From the NCBI GenBank assembly GCA_031550405.1, contig JAVBOP010000140.1:1-24435 (forward strand): a stretch of DNA of 24,435 nucleotides, in the 5' to 3' direction. The notes below the pieces were generated by a model that was not told the origin of the DNA, did no database searches, and saw only the letters and a program-made list of their open reading frames with translations. How positions within the stretch are numbered: the stretch's first letter is position 1; each line of letters opens with the position of its first letter. Positions 16,359 through 23,841 of this stretch are shown here, piece by piece. A program made the position numbers and the translations under genes. The stretch comes from JAVBOP01 sp031550405 (GTDB lineage Bacteria; Bacteroidota; Ignavibacteria; Kapaibacteriales; UBA2268).

Positions 16359-16433
16359 GAGGTGTTAGTTCAGCTGGTTTAGAATGCTACCTTGACATGG
16401 TAGAGGTCGTTGGTTCGAATCCAATACATCTCA
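16359..16433 (+). tRNA. tRNA-Val (anticodon GAC)
   Basis: The acceptor arm is GAGGTGT/ACATCTC (one G-U pair). The D arm contains TTAGTTCAGCTGGTTTAGAA. The anticodon arm is CTACC-TTGACAT-GGTAG, with GAC at 16394-16396. The T arm is GTTGG-TTCGAAT-CCAAT. The discriminator is A, and CCA is not encoded. It ends 38 nt before the queA start. Confidence 0.97.
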
Positions 16434-16471
16434 CAAATTTTTATTTTAGCACCAAAATCCTTTCACCGTTG

Positions 16472-17725
16472 ATGGTTTTTCCAAACAATTTAAATCTTAA
16501 CGATTTTGACTACTTTTTGCCGCAAGACAGGATTGCTTTGTATCCGCAGAAAGAGCGAAATAAGAGCAGGTTGCTTGTTGCTGATGCCAGAGGTAACAGC
16601 ATTGTACATGCGCGTTTTTCGGATATACATAGCTTTATACCTGCAGACAGCACGTTGATTATCAATTCGACGAAGGTAATTCCGGCTCGTTTTGCAATGA
16701 AAAAGGCGACAGGCGGCGAAGTGGAATTGCTATGTATTGCGCCAATTTCTCCATCCAGTGATCCGCAAATAGCAATTAATGCCAAAAATATATGCCGGTG
16801 GGAGTGTATTGTTGGCGGGCGTAATGTCAGCAATGGAATGACACTAACTCCTTTGTTTTCAAACGATAATGTTGATTTTTCTGCGAAAATCATAGAACGC
16901 TATGATAACATTGCTGTTGTGGAATTTAGCTGGAATTTGGCAGAACTCTGTTTTCGCGATATCTTGACTGTGTTTGGCAAGATTCCACTGCCGCCATATA
17001 TAAAGCGCAATATTGAGCAAAATGATGCAAACCGCTATCAAACGGTATATGCCAATGCCGATGGTTCTGTTGCCGCGCCTACGGCTGGACTGCATTTTAC
17101 GAGTGAAATATTTGAGAGCTTAAATAAAAAGAATATTAAAATACATGAGATTGTTTTGCATATTGGTCCTGGAACTTTTGTACCGATTTCAGGTGAAATT
17201 CATAAACATGACATGCATTATGAAAAAATATTCATAAATATAGATTTCATCGAAAATCTTGCCCGCGAATATTCAAAACCAAATTATTTTATCACTGTAA
17301 CAGGTACGACGTCGCTGCGGACATTGGAAACTTTGTATTGGACAGGCGTGAAGGTTATAAAAAACGATATAACGTTAAGTAATTTAAATAACATAGTATT
17401 AGAGCAAAATTATCCGTACGCGAATGATAATAGTATTGATGCAGGAGCTGCTTTTGGTGCATTGGCGACGGCTATGCGAGCAAACAAAATGAATATTTTA
17501 CAATGCCAAACTCAACTTTTTATTGTTCCGGGATATAAAATCAGAACAGTAAATGCTCTAATAACAAATTTTCATTTACCTAAAAGCACACTTTTATTGT
17601 TGGTGTCAGCGTTTATCGGCACAAAAAAGTGCAAGGACATATATTCCGCAGCGTTAGCAGAAAATTATCACTTCCTAAGCTATGGCGATGCTTCCCTCTT
17701 AAAAAATATGATCGAAAAAGATTAA
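16472..17725 (+). CDS. queA: tRNA preQ1(34) S-adenosylmethionine ribosyltransferase-isomerase QueA
   Basis: QueA transfers and isomerises the ribosyl part of SAM onto preQ1 at tRNA position 34, giving epoxyqueuosine. The chosen ATG gives 417 residues and starts just before LNDFDYFLPQDRIALYPQ, the conserved N-terminus. An in-frame GTG-type extension further upstream would overlap tRNA-Val and is rejected. Family motifs are NSTKVIPARF (65-74), APTAGLHFT, LHIGPGTFVPI, GTTSLRTLE and TNFHLPKSTLL. The protein is longer than the roughly 350 residues of E. coli QueA; the extra length appears to be spread through loops, and I do not see an added domain. It probably shares a transcript with tRNA-Val. 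No other queuosine gene is in the window. Confidence 0.96.
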   Translation: MVFPNNLNLNDFDYFLPQDRIALYPQKERNKSRLLVADARGNSIVHARFSDIHSFIPADSTLIINSTKVIPARFAMKKATGGEVELLCIAPISPSSDPQIAINAKNICRWECIVGGRNVSNGMTLTPLFSNDNVDFSAKIIERYDNIAVVEFSWNLAELCFRDILTVFGKIPLPPYIKRNIEQNDANRYQTVYANADGSVAAPTAGLHFTSEIFESLNKKNIKIHEIVLHIGPGTFVPISGEIHKHDMHYEKIFINIDFIENLAREYSKPNYFITVTGTTSLRTLETLYWTGVKVIKNDITLSNLNNIVLEQNYPYANDNSIDAGAAFGALATAMRANKMNILQCQTQLFIVPGYKIRTVNALITNFHLPKSTLLLLVSAFIGTKKCKDIYSAALAENYHFLSYGDASLLKNMIEKD

Positions 17726-17822
17726 TCCCAAGCTTATTTCATATTGCTACTATAAATAATAATGAAAATGTGATTATTAGCATGTATATGATATTTCGTA
17801 AGGTTATGTTTAGAGCAGATAT

Positions 17823-17860
17823 AAAAAAAATCCCAGTATATAAAAATATATATTGGGATT
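17823..17860 (-). terminator. Terminator of rpsO
   Basis: On the minus strand, AATCCCA (17860-17854) pairs with TGGGATT (17835-17829), with an AU-rich inner stem of TATAT repeats between them, and then runs into seven or more U's. It lies 20 bp after the rpsO stop. Confidence 0.8.
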
Positions 17861-17879
17861 AAAAATTAAAAAATATTTA

Positions 17880-18146
17880 TTATTTACGCAATGATAGCGC
17901 TGCGATAATAGTACGATAGCGAGAAATGTCGGTTCTGATTAAGTAATCCAGTAATTTTCTTCGTTTGCTGACAAGCATAATTAAACCCCGCCTTGTGTGG
18001 TTATCTTTTTTGTTGGTCTCCAAATGCTTCGTTAAATTAGATATTCTTGTTGTCAAGATAGCAATTTGGACTTCTGGCTTTCCACTGTCATTTGCGCTAT
18101 TTCCATATTTTTGGATAAGTTCTGCCGTTTGTTCTTTAGTTATCAT
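17880..18146 (-). CDS. rpsO: 30S ribosomal protein S15
   Basis: S15 is a primary binder of the 16S rRNA central domain. Starting at the ATG at 18146 the protein has 88 residues (MITKEQTAELIQKYGN), matching the usual 88-89. An in-frame TTG four codons upstream gives an unlikely longer form. The hallmark block KKDNHTRRGLIMLVSKRRKLLDYL, followed by RYRTIIAALSLRK, makes the assignment firm. The gene follows ribF by 55 bp on the same strand, the conserved ribF-rpsO order. S15 often represses its own mRNA; I cannot identify a specific leader structure here. Confidence 0.97.
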   Translation of the reverse strand: MITKEQTAELIQKYGNSANDSGKPEVQIAILTTRISNLTKHLETNKKDNHTRRGLIMLVSKRRKLLDYLIRTDISRYRTIIAALSLRK

Positions 18147-18201
18147 TTTGCTTTGCAATAGTTTATATTATCAAGTAAGGCTACAAAAATAATACTTTTT
18201 A

Positions 18202-19149
18202 TCAAATAAACAAAGAACTTATTAATTCTCTGCATTTTTTTTCATCAATATGAATTTGTGCTGTTAATTCATCGACATTGCTAAATTTTTTTTCATCTCG
18301 TATGAATTTTAGAAAATATATTTCTATAGTTTCATCATAAATATTTTCCCTATACATATTAAAAATATTGACTTCGATAGTTTTACTGCCAGCTTGAAAA
18401 AAAGTTGGACGCGTTCCTATATTCGCCATTCCATAAAAAATTTCATTGTCAATAATCACTTTACAAAAATAGACACCGTTATTTGGTATTAATTTATAAT
18501 TATTTTCGATTGATAAATTAGCAGTTGGAAATCCTATCTTTTTTCCCAATCCATTACCTTTAACAACCTTACCTGTTAAAAAATATTCTCTGCCAAGCAT
18601 TTTATTCGCTAATTCTAAATTTTTATTCATAATTTCTTGCCTGATTATGGTACTCGAAACCGATAAGCCATCAAGCAAAACAGGTTCTGTTCGCAGAATT
18701 TCAGCATCAAAATTGTCAAATAAATCAAATAATAATTTATAATTTCCTTGTCTGTTTTTGCCAAAACTGTGATTGAATCCAATTATGAAAATGCTAAATC
18801 CTATTTTTTTATGAAGCAATTCGCATATAAAGTCGATAGCAGTAAGCGTTGCTAAGCTATTGTCAAATGGAAGAATAAGAAGTTCGTCGATTTCCAAACT
18901 CGAAAAAATCTTGATGCGTTCTTCAATCGTAGTTAAAAGTGGAAAATTATTAATATTATTTTTATTTAAAAAAATCTGCGGATGCGGCTCGAAAGTAATC
19001 AACATTGATTTCATTTTTTTTTCAACCGCTTGATTTTTAAGAGTATTAATTATACTTTGATGCCCTATATGCACTCCATCAAAAGTGCCAACTGTTATGG
19101 CTCGATTTTTAAAAAATGAAATATCGTCAACATTATTATACACTTTCAT
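18202..19149 (-). CDS. ribF: Bifunctional riboflavin kinase / FAD synthetase RibF
   Basis: RibF phosphorylates riboflavin to FMN and adenylylates FMN to FAD. The 315-residue protein has the N-terminal nucleotidyltransferase domain: VGTFDGVHIGHQ (20-31), TFEPHPQIFL (52-61), GFNHSFGKNRQG (124-135) and the SSTIIRQ motif (165-171). The C-terminal riboflavin-kinase domain contains GKVVKGNGLGKKIGFPTANL (193-212), PNNGVYFCKV and ANIGTRPTF (242-250). It is the promoter-proximal gene of a ribF-rpsO pair. truB, often upstream of ribF, is not present; the 207 bp between ribF and the IS element hold no recognisable gene. I saw no FMN riboswitch there. Confidence 0.96.
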   Translation of the reverse strand: MKVYNNVDDISFFKNRAITVGTFDGVHIGHQSIINTLKNQAVEKKMKSMLITFEPHPQIFLNKNNINNFPLLTTIEERIKIFSSLEIDELLILPFDNSLATLTAIDFICELLHKKIGFSIFIIGFNHSFGKNRQGNYKLLFDLFDNFDAEILRTEPVLLDGLSVSSTIIRQEIMNKNLELANKMLGREYFLTGKVVKGNGLGKKIGFPTANLSIENNYKLIPNNGVYFCKVIIDNEIFYGMANIGTRPTFFQAGSKTIEVNIFNMYRENIYDETIEIYFLKFIRDEKKFSNVDELTAQIHIDEKKCRELISSLFI

Positions 19150-19356
19150 TCATTCAAGATAACCAAAAATAATATCATTAACAAAAAAACCTGCCATTTA
19201 TACGGTATTGGGCTGGTCTATGCGGTCGTATCTCACAACGGTTGAAAATATTTTTTTCAATGTACATTACGATGAAGTTATCATGGATTAATTCGCTTTT
19301 TGAAAAGCATATCGTTTTCAACATAATCGCTTGATATGTGTACGAAATACGAAAAT

Positions 19357-20111
19357 GGTATTGTAAAAAATAGATATTTTATTATATTTCAGTATTGTTA
19401 AAAGCAGATACATGCTTGCTTATTTAGCTTCAAGATTAATAGCTTTAGAGAACATTCAATCATATTTTTGCTTTTTGAATAGCATTTGTTTTCTTTTAAA
19501 TCTTGCTAAATAGCGCCTAATCCTGCTATTATAGCCCTGCGGTGAATGTTTCGGCTTTCGTTTTCATGTGTTTTTCAGGCGGAATAAATTCTGCATAACT
19601 ATGCCAATGGTCAGTGCAAAATCAGGTTATTTCCTTATTTTTCAAAGAGTTCCATAATTTTAATCCTGTTTTTATACTTCTGCCGCCACAGACAAAAGCG
19701 ATGAACCGTTTGCCAAGTCTATCAACAGCAATCCATATCCATAAGTATCTTTTTTTAAACATACATACGTATGAAGCTCGTCGATTTCAACAATCTTTGC
19801 AGGCGCATTGTTTTTAGGTAAATTTGCCTATTTTATGAATATTTTTTCATATTATATCAATCTGGCGAAAACCTAAACCTTCCAAATACATATCAAGAGC
19901 TAATCGCTTTATTTCTAAGGACTTAGCATTAGATTTGCTCTCAAGCAAAAAATTAAAACCGCAGTCTTTGCAAAGATAGCGCTGACGACCTCGAAGAAAA
20001 CCATGTTTAACTTTAATTTATGCTGTAGCAACGTGGGTAACTCATATATTTATAAACAACTTAATATTAAATAATTACAAATATAATAATGTATCTATAG
20101 TTTACAATACC
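19357..20111 (-). mobile_element. Full-length but decayed IS1-family element, copy 2
   Basis: This 755-bp element is close to the 768 bp of IS1. The ends form imperfect terminal inverted repeats. The left end reads GGTATTGTAAA at 19357-19367 on the plus strand, and the right end reads the same 11 bases inward from 20111 on the minus strand. By hand alignment about 29 of the first 33 positions match. Similarity to copy 1 stops exactly at the right end. I found no target-site duplication: the flanks gaaaat and attttatc are not direct repeats. The only gene inside is a broken transposase, so the element is inactive. Confidence 0.85.
19398..20045 (-). pseudogene. IS1-family transposase pseudogene, copy 2
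   Basis: Read from 20045 on the minus strand, with frame changes, it shows a damaged zinc finger (MSYPRC, then HGFLRGRQRYLCKDCGF), DMYLEGLGFRQID, the first DDE block EIDELHTYV...KKDTYGYGLLLIDLAN, the second Asp in FCTDHWHSYAEFIPPEKHMK, and a C-terminal NSRIRRYLARFKRK. These match the IS1 DDE transposase layout. Several stops and frameshifts make it non-functional. It keeps more of the C-terminus than copy 1, and in the shared part it looks slightly less decayed. Confidence 0.85.
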
Positions 20112-20175
20112 ATTTTATCTTTGAAAGGGTTGTTGATATACATTTGCACATTATTTTTAAATTTTATAAATAAAA

Positions 20176-20207
20176 TTTGTATATGCTAAAAAAAAGTATT
20201 ATATTTG
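20176..20207 (+). promoter_or_regulatory. Promoter of tRNA-Pro
   Basis: TTTG (20176-20179), a 20-nt spacer and TATATTTG (20200-20207) are a full consensus match, 12 nt before the tRNA 5' end. The geometry is the same as for tRNA-Val. Confidence 0.75.
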
Positions 20208-20219
20208 TGACTTACTTTT

Positions 20220-20294
20220 CGGGGCGTGGCGCAGCCCGGCTAGCGCATCTGTTTTGGGAGCAGAGGGTCGTAGGTTCGAATCCTATCGCCCCGA
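20220..20294 (+). tRNA. tRNA-Pro (anticodon UGG)
   Basis: The acceptor arm is CGGGGCG/CGCCCCG. The D region has GCGCAGCCCGGCTAGCGC. The anticodon arm is TCTGT-TTTGGGA-GCAGA, with TGG at 20255-20257. The T arm is GTAGG-TTCGAAT-CCTAT. The discriminator is A, and CCA is not encoded. Confidence 0.97.
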
Positions 20295-20298
20295 CAAT

Positions 20299-20337
20299 AA
20301 TAAAGCCTTGTAATTCAATAAGTTACAAGGCTTTATT
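20299..20337 (+). terminator. Terminator of tRNA-Pro
   Basis: A perfect 15-bp stem (20299-20313 with 20323-20337; core AAAGCCTTGTAA / TTACAAGGCTTT) and a 9-nt loop lie 5 nt after the tRNA. T-rich sequence follows on the plus strand, and A-rich flanks on the other side could let it also stop minus-strand transcripts. Confidence 0.85.
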
Positions 20338-20515
20338 TGTTTTGAAATTTGACTGATTAAAAAGTCCTTCCACGTTTTTTCCACCATGCCATTGAAAGAT
20401 ATAAAAAAAACGCACTTTTTTATCTTAGATATTTTCAGCATTAAAAGGGAAGAATAGTGGAGGTTTATGCTTTTATAATGAGCCCTTCTTGTTTGTAGCG
20501 TAATGTCATTTACAT

Positions 20516-21556
20516 CTATAAAGCGTGGGCATTTAATGCGAGGCGGATTTTATTGCAAATCTTATTTTCAATTGTGTTAACCGCAGATAATATCATGTTT
20601 TTTATAGCGGTTGGCGATGAACTGCCATGCCCGATAATAACAACACCATTAACTCCAAGCAAAGGCACTCCACCATAAATTTCATAATTGAATCTACTCA
20701 ATATTTGCTTTAATGTTGGTGCAATTATTCCTGTTTTCAGCTTGTTGAGAGTGGTTGTTTCGGCAAATTGTTTCAGTGATTCTTTCATCACCGGCAAAAA
20801 ACTTTCGGCAAATTTTAAAACAATATTGCCAGTAAATCCATCGGTAATCACTAAGTTGACTTTGCCAGTCAAAATATCACGCCCTTCAATGTTTCCAATA
20901 AAATTCAAGTGGCTATTTTTCAACATGTTATATGTTTCAATCAATTCCTCAGTACCTTTTGTCGATTCTTCGCCAACATTGAGCAAACCTACACTTGGTT
21001 TTTTCACTCCGAAGATTTCTCTAAAATAAATATTACCCATAATTGCATATTCGTACAAAAATCTTGGCTGGCGCTCCAATGTAGCTCCGGCGTCAGTCAA
21101 AAATGCAGGCAAATTGGTAATTGTGGGAAAAAACGTTCCTATTGTAGGACGGCTAACACCTTCGATTCTGCCCAGAAGAGTTGTGGATATCGCAAGGGTT
21201 GCGCCAGTATTTCCTGCGGAAATAAATCCATCGGTTTCGCCTTTTTTATGCGATTCTATGGCTTTAAACATAGAAGAAGCCCGCTTTGTCCTGATGGATT
21301 CCACAGGATTGTCGGACATTGTTACCACTTCATCTTTAGTATCAACTATTGATATTCGATTGTCATTTTGGAAATTTGCCGCCGACAGCACAATTTCTAT
21401 TTTAGCTTTATTTCCGAAAAATATTATCTCCAGATTTTTTCCTTCGGGCGAATTAAGAGCCAGCAGAGTGCCTTCAACTTCATTTTTGGGTGAAAAATCA
21501 CCGCCCATAGCATCAATGGCTATCCGAATTTTTTCAGATTTTTTATTTGCATTCAT
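20516..21556 (-). CDS. plsX: Phosphate acyltransferase PlsX
   Basis: PlsX makes acyl-phosphate from acyl-ACP, the donor used by PlsY to start phospholipid synthesis. The 346-residue protein is complete. It has IAIDAMGGDFSP near the N-terminus, GFISAGNTGATLA, SRPTIGTFFPT, LNVGEESTKGTEE, a GNIEGRDILTGKVNLVITDG region and the C-terminal GGVPLLGVNGVVIIGHGSSS. It lies 112 bp downstream of rpmF, the common rpmF-plsX order. fabH, which often follows plsX, is not present; the next 200 bp hold no gene before the tRNA-Pro terminator on the other strand. Confidence 0.96.
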   Translation of the reverse strand: MNANKKSEKIRIAIDAMGGDFSPKNEVEGTLLALNSPEGKNLEIIFFGNKAKIEIVLSAANFQNDNRISIVDTKDEVVTMSDNPVESIRTKRASSMFKAIESHKKGETDGFISAGNTGATLAISTTLLGRIEGVSRPTIGTFFPTITNLPAFLTDAGATLERQPRFLYEYAIMGNIYFREIFGVKKPSVGLLNVGEESTKGTEELIETYNMLKNSHLNFIGNIEGRDILTGKVNLVITDGFTGNIVLKFAESFLPVMKESLKQFAETTTLNKLKTGIIAPTLKQILSRFNYEIYGGVPLLGVNGVVIIGHGSSSPTAIKNMILSAVNTIENKICNKIRLALNAHAL

Positions 21557-21668
21557 ACATAATTGTCAATAATCCATAAAAGCATTAAGCGAAAAACATG
21601 GTTACTAGAACAAAAAATCAATTCAAAATAACATACCTTTCGCTTAACTAAATCAACAGCAAATCACA

Positions 21669-21845
21669 CTAAACAGTTGCTATTACTTTTCGTCCGTTAT
21701 AGTAACCACAATCTGTGCAAGCTGCATGCGTTATTTTCGCTGCGCCACAATTTGGGCAAGTCGCTGTGCTTGAGGCTTCTGTTTTATAGTGTGTGCGACG
21801 TTTATCCCTTCTTGTGCGGGACATTTTTCGATTAGGATTTGGCAT
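21669..21845 (-). CDS. rpmF: 50S ribosomal protein L32
   Basis: This 58-codon gene reads MPNPNRKMSRTRRDKRRTHY at its start, the conserved basic L32 N-terminus. Four cysteines follow in CPNC (30-33) and CTDC (43-46), a zinc-ribbon form of L32, and the protein ends GRKVIATV. The ATG has a GGAG Shine-Dalgarno 6 nt upstream. On the minus strand an exact TAnnTTTG element lies at 21937-21930. plsX follows on the same strand. The zinc-free paralogue seen in some bacteria is not in the window. Confidence 0.96.
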   Translation of the reverse strand: MPNPNRKMSRTRRDKRRTHYKTEASSTATCPNCGAAKITHAACTDCGYYNGRKVIATV

Positions 21846-21865
21846 TTGTTACTCCAATGTATATT

Positions 21866-21890
21866 ATTATTAATTTTTTTTAATAATTAA
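21866..21890. repeat. AT-rich near-palindrome, 25-nt copy upstream of rpmF
   Basis: These 25 bases are identical to 23051-23075. They are ATTATTAA, eight T's, then AATAATTAA, so ATTATTAA and TTAATAAT can pair around a T-rich loop. The repeat lies about 20 bp upstream of the rpmF start, in the opposite strand sense to the copies at mnmE and panB. Confidence 0.55.
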
Positions 21891-21929
21891 CCAATCGCGC
21901 AGAGCAGATTAGTTTTCAAATTTAAACTA

Positions 21930-21937
21930 CAAAGATA
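21930..21937 (-). promoter_or_regulatory. -7 element upstream of rpmF-plsX
   Basis: On the minus strand TATCTTTG matches TAnnTTTG, about 85 nt upstream of the rpmF ATG. TGTG, one base off TTTG, lies 20 nt further upstream. Confidence 0.5.
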
Positions 21938-22257
21938 ATAAATTTTTTCACAAAATCCACACATACAAACTCCAGACAATAATTTCTTACTGCATGATGA
22001 GTACCTGCAGTCCAAAAATATAAATACCGCTTGTGGAGAACACTATTCACTAAGTATATACTTTTGGGTGATGTTGGCGTAGCGATGGTCAATTTGACGA
22101 AATACACGTGCGAAATATAAAATGCTACTGGAAAGCTGGACGTTCTATGCTCGAACATGGAAGTCTTGCAATGCCAAATACATCAATGAAAATGGAATAA
22201 TGTCCAATTCCAGAACACAAAATAATTATGAATAATTCCTCTGTAATTATTTTTTTG
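21938..22257. other. 320-bp interval without a supported gene
   Basis: This stretch separates the divergent rpmF and pdxJ transcripts. A 78-codon minus-strand frame at 21922-22158 exists, but it has no Shine-Dalgarno and no recognisable family, and it overlaps the rpmF promoter. The sequence is less AT-rich than other gaps in the window, so it could be a decayed gene. I see no tRNA or IS-end sequence in it. Confidence 0.4.
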
Positions 22258-22265
22258 TATTTTTG
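22258..22265 (+). promoter_or_regulatory. -7 element upstream of pdxJ
   Basis: TATTTTTG matches TAnnTTTG exactly, 40 nt before the chosen pdxJ start. Any transcript from it would begin after the upstream in-frame ATG at 22228, which supports the later start at 22306. No good -33 TTTG is visible. Confidence 0.55.
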
Positions 22266-22305
22266 TACGATAATTAACAATTTAGCACAATTAATAATTA
22301 ATTTT

Positions 22306-23058
22306 ATGTTTAATCTTAATCTGAATATTGATCATTTTGCTACCTTGCGAAATGCGAGAGGTGGCAATGAGCCAGATGTTGTATTTGCAGCACTACAGGC
22401 GGAAATGGCAGGTGCTACGGGCATTGTTGCACATCTCCGGAAAGATAGGCGGCATATAAATGAAAAAGACGTTAACCTCTTGAAAAATATGCTTAATACA
22501 AAACTTAATCTTGAAATGTGTACAGACGATGAAATTATGAAAATAGCGCTTGATGTCAAGCCGACGGTTTCCACGCTTGTGCCAGAGCGCCCAAATGAGG
22601 TAACTACTGAAGGCGGTTTGGATGTCGTTAAGCATCTGCCGCATATAAAAGAATGCACTCAAAAATTGCACGATGCCGGCATTTTGGTGAGTTTATTTAT
22701 TGAAGCCGATATTGCGCAAATCGATGCAGCTATTGAGGTTAAGGCAGATGGTGTTGAATTCAATACAGGAAAATACGCCTTGGCTAAAACGCAGGATGAA
22801 ATAGATTTGCAGATAAGCAGCATTTGGGAGGCTACTAATTATGCAATTAAGAATGAACTTGTTCCAGCGGCGGGCCACAGCATTAATTATCATAATATTA
22901 AGGACTTATGCGATATTGTTGATATAAAAGAATATAATATAGGGCATGCTATTGTATCCCGCTCGTTGTTTATTGGTGTGTCGAGTGCAATAAAGGAAAT
23001 GCTGGATAAGATTTTGAAATATAAGACATTTAATATGTCAGCATATTGCGATTATTAA
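22306..23058 (+). CDS. pdxJ: Pyridoxine 5'-phosphate synthase PdxJ
   Basis: PdxJ condenses deoxyxylulose 5-phosphate with 3-amino-1-hydroxyacetone 1-phosphate to pyridoxine phosphate, the ring-closing step of DXP-dependent vitamin B6 synthesis. The start at 22306 gives 250 residues beginning MFNLNLNIDHFATLRNARGG, the conserved N-terminus. The upstream ATG at 22228 would add a 26-residue hydrophobic tail lying over the promoter. Key features are His10, VAHLRKDRRHI (41-51), Glu70 in LNLEM, SLFIEAD, GVEFNTGKYA, and PAAGHSINYHN with its catalytic-region His. The gene is followed by recX after 16 bp, a gap filled by the 25-nt near-palindrome. No other DXP-dependent B6 gene is nearby. Confidence 0.95.
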   Translation: MFNLNLNIDHFATLRNARGGNEPDVVFAALQAEMAGATGIVAHLRKDRRHINEKDVNLLKNMLNTKLNLEMCTDDEIMKIALDVKPTVSTLVPERPNEVTTEGGLDVVKHLPHIKECTQKLHDAGILVSLFIEADIAQIDAAIEVKADGVEFNTGKYALAKTQDEIDLQISSIWEATNYAIKNELVPAAGHSINYHNIKDLCDIVDIKEYNIGHAIVSRSLFIGVSSAIKEMLDKILKYKTFNMSAYCDY

Positions 23059-23075
23059 TTTTTTTTAATAATTAA
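23051..23075. repeat. AT-rich near-palindrome, 25-nt copy between pdxJ and recX
   Basis: This is identical over 25 nt to 21866-21890. It covers the pdxJ stop codon, the whole gap and the first base of the recX start. Its core (23052-23071) differs by one base from the 20-mer at mnmE and panB. It could form a weak AU hairpin in the pdxJ-recX transcript. Confidence 0.55.
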
Positions 23076-23722
23076 TGAAATTATTTAAATATATTACTAC
23101 AATAAAGCCTGCAAATAAGCAGGCTTCTTTTTATCTTGTGGAGTTTGACGACAATTCCTCGCTGAATTTATCGATTGATCTGATAACAGAGTATAAATTG
23201 TCGTCGGGAATGGAAATTGCCGAAGATTTGTTAAAACAAGTCATTGATAAACAAAGGTTTATTGATTGCAAGCGCAAGGCATATTCTTATGTTGCTATTC
23301 CGCGAACCAGAAAACAGGTTGTTGACTATTTAAAAAATAATGAATTTAATGACGAAGAAATTGCCAAAACCATAGTTTTTTTGCATGAATTTAATTTAAT
23401 AAACGATCATGATTTTTCTCGTAAATATATAATAAATAGAATGCTTATGAGTAGAGATGGTGAAGATAAAATAAAGATGCTGTTGCTTCAAAAAGGTATT
23501 GATAGAGACATAATTGAGCAGGCAATTGCGGAGCATTATCCGCATGAGAAAAAGTATGAAATGATGCAAATTGAAGTAAAAAAGAAATTAAATTCTATAA
23601 AAAAGCGAAATGAAAAACACTCTAAGGATAAGATTTATAATTATTTACGCAACAAAGGCTTTTACCATAGTGATATAAAAGAAATAATAAGCAACATTTT
23701 CGACAACATGAATGATGAATAA
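23075..23722 (+). CDS. recX: Regulatory protein RecX
   Basis: RecX caps RecA filaments and modulates homologous recombination and the SOS response. The 215-residue protein is all-helical with the three tandem three-helix repeats of the family: AYSYVAIPRTRKQVVDYLKN with INDHDFSRKYI (about 70-115), then GEDKIKMLLLQKGIDRDIIEQAI, then KDKIYNYLRNKGFYHSDIKEII. An N-terminal part (1-65) of the FYLVEFDDNSSLNLS type is found in longer RecX proteins. Length is within the family range. It probably shares a transcript with pdxJ, and recA is not adjacent. Overall similarity is diffuse, as is normal for RecX. Confidence 0.88.
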   Translation: MKLFKYITTIKPANKQASFYLVEFDDNSSLNLSIDLITEYKLSSGMEIAEDLLKQVIDKQRFIDCKRKAYSYVAIPRTRKQVVDYLKNNEFNDEEIAKTIVFLHEFNLINDHDFSRKYIINRMLMSRDGEDKIKMLLLQKGIDRDIIEQAIAEHYPHEKKYEMMQIEVKKKLNSIKKRNEKHSKDKIYNYLRNKGFYHSDIKEIISNIFDNMNDE

Positions 23723-23841
23723 AAATTTCATTTTATTGGAGAATCCTTTTGACAATTCGTTTGTTAAAAATTTTTCTATTTTCTAATTTTTGATTAATTT
23801 TGTAACTTGTTTTTTATTATGAAATTAATTAGGTTTTAGGT

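Noticed and set aside
16397..16471. In-frame N-terminal extension of queA starting inside tRNA-Val
   Set aside because: It would overlap the 3' half of tRNA-Val; the conserved QueA N-terminus begins just after the ATG at 16472.
19150..19356. FMN riboswitch or truB remnant upstream of ribF
   Set aside because: No conserved RFN-element core or TruB motif could be seen; only a 23-codon frame of no known family is present.
19614..19817. Plus-strand open frame of 67 codons
   Set aside because: It is the antisense of the decayed IS1-family transposase and matches no family in its own frame.
19351..20119. Target-site duplication around IS copy 2
   Set aside because: The flanking bases (gaaaat on the left, attttatc on the right) are not direct repeats; they look slightly inverted and may be chance.
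21922..22158. Minus-strand 78-codon frame
   Set aside because: It has no Shine-Dalgarno, overlaps the rpmF promoter and gives no recognisable protein.
22228..22305. Hydrophobic 26-residue N-terminal extension of PdxJ
   Set aside because: It covers an exact TAnnTTTG promoter element, PdxJ is cytosolic, and the conserved N-terminus starts at 22306.
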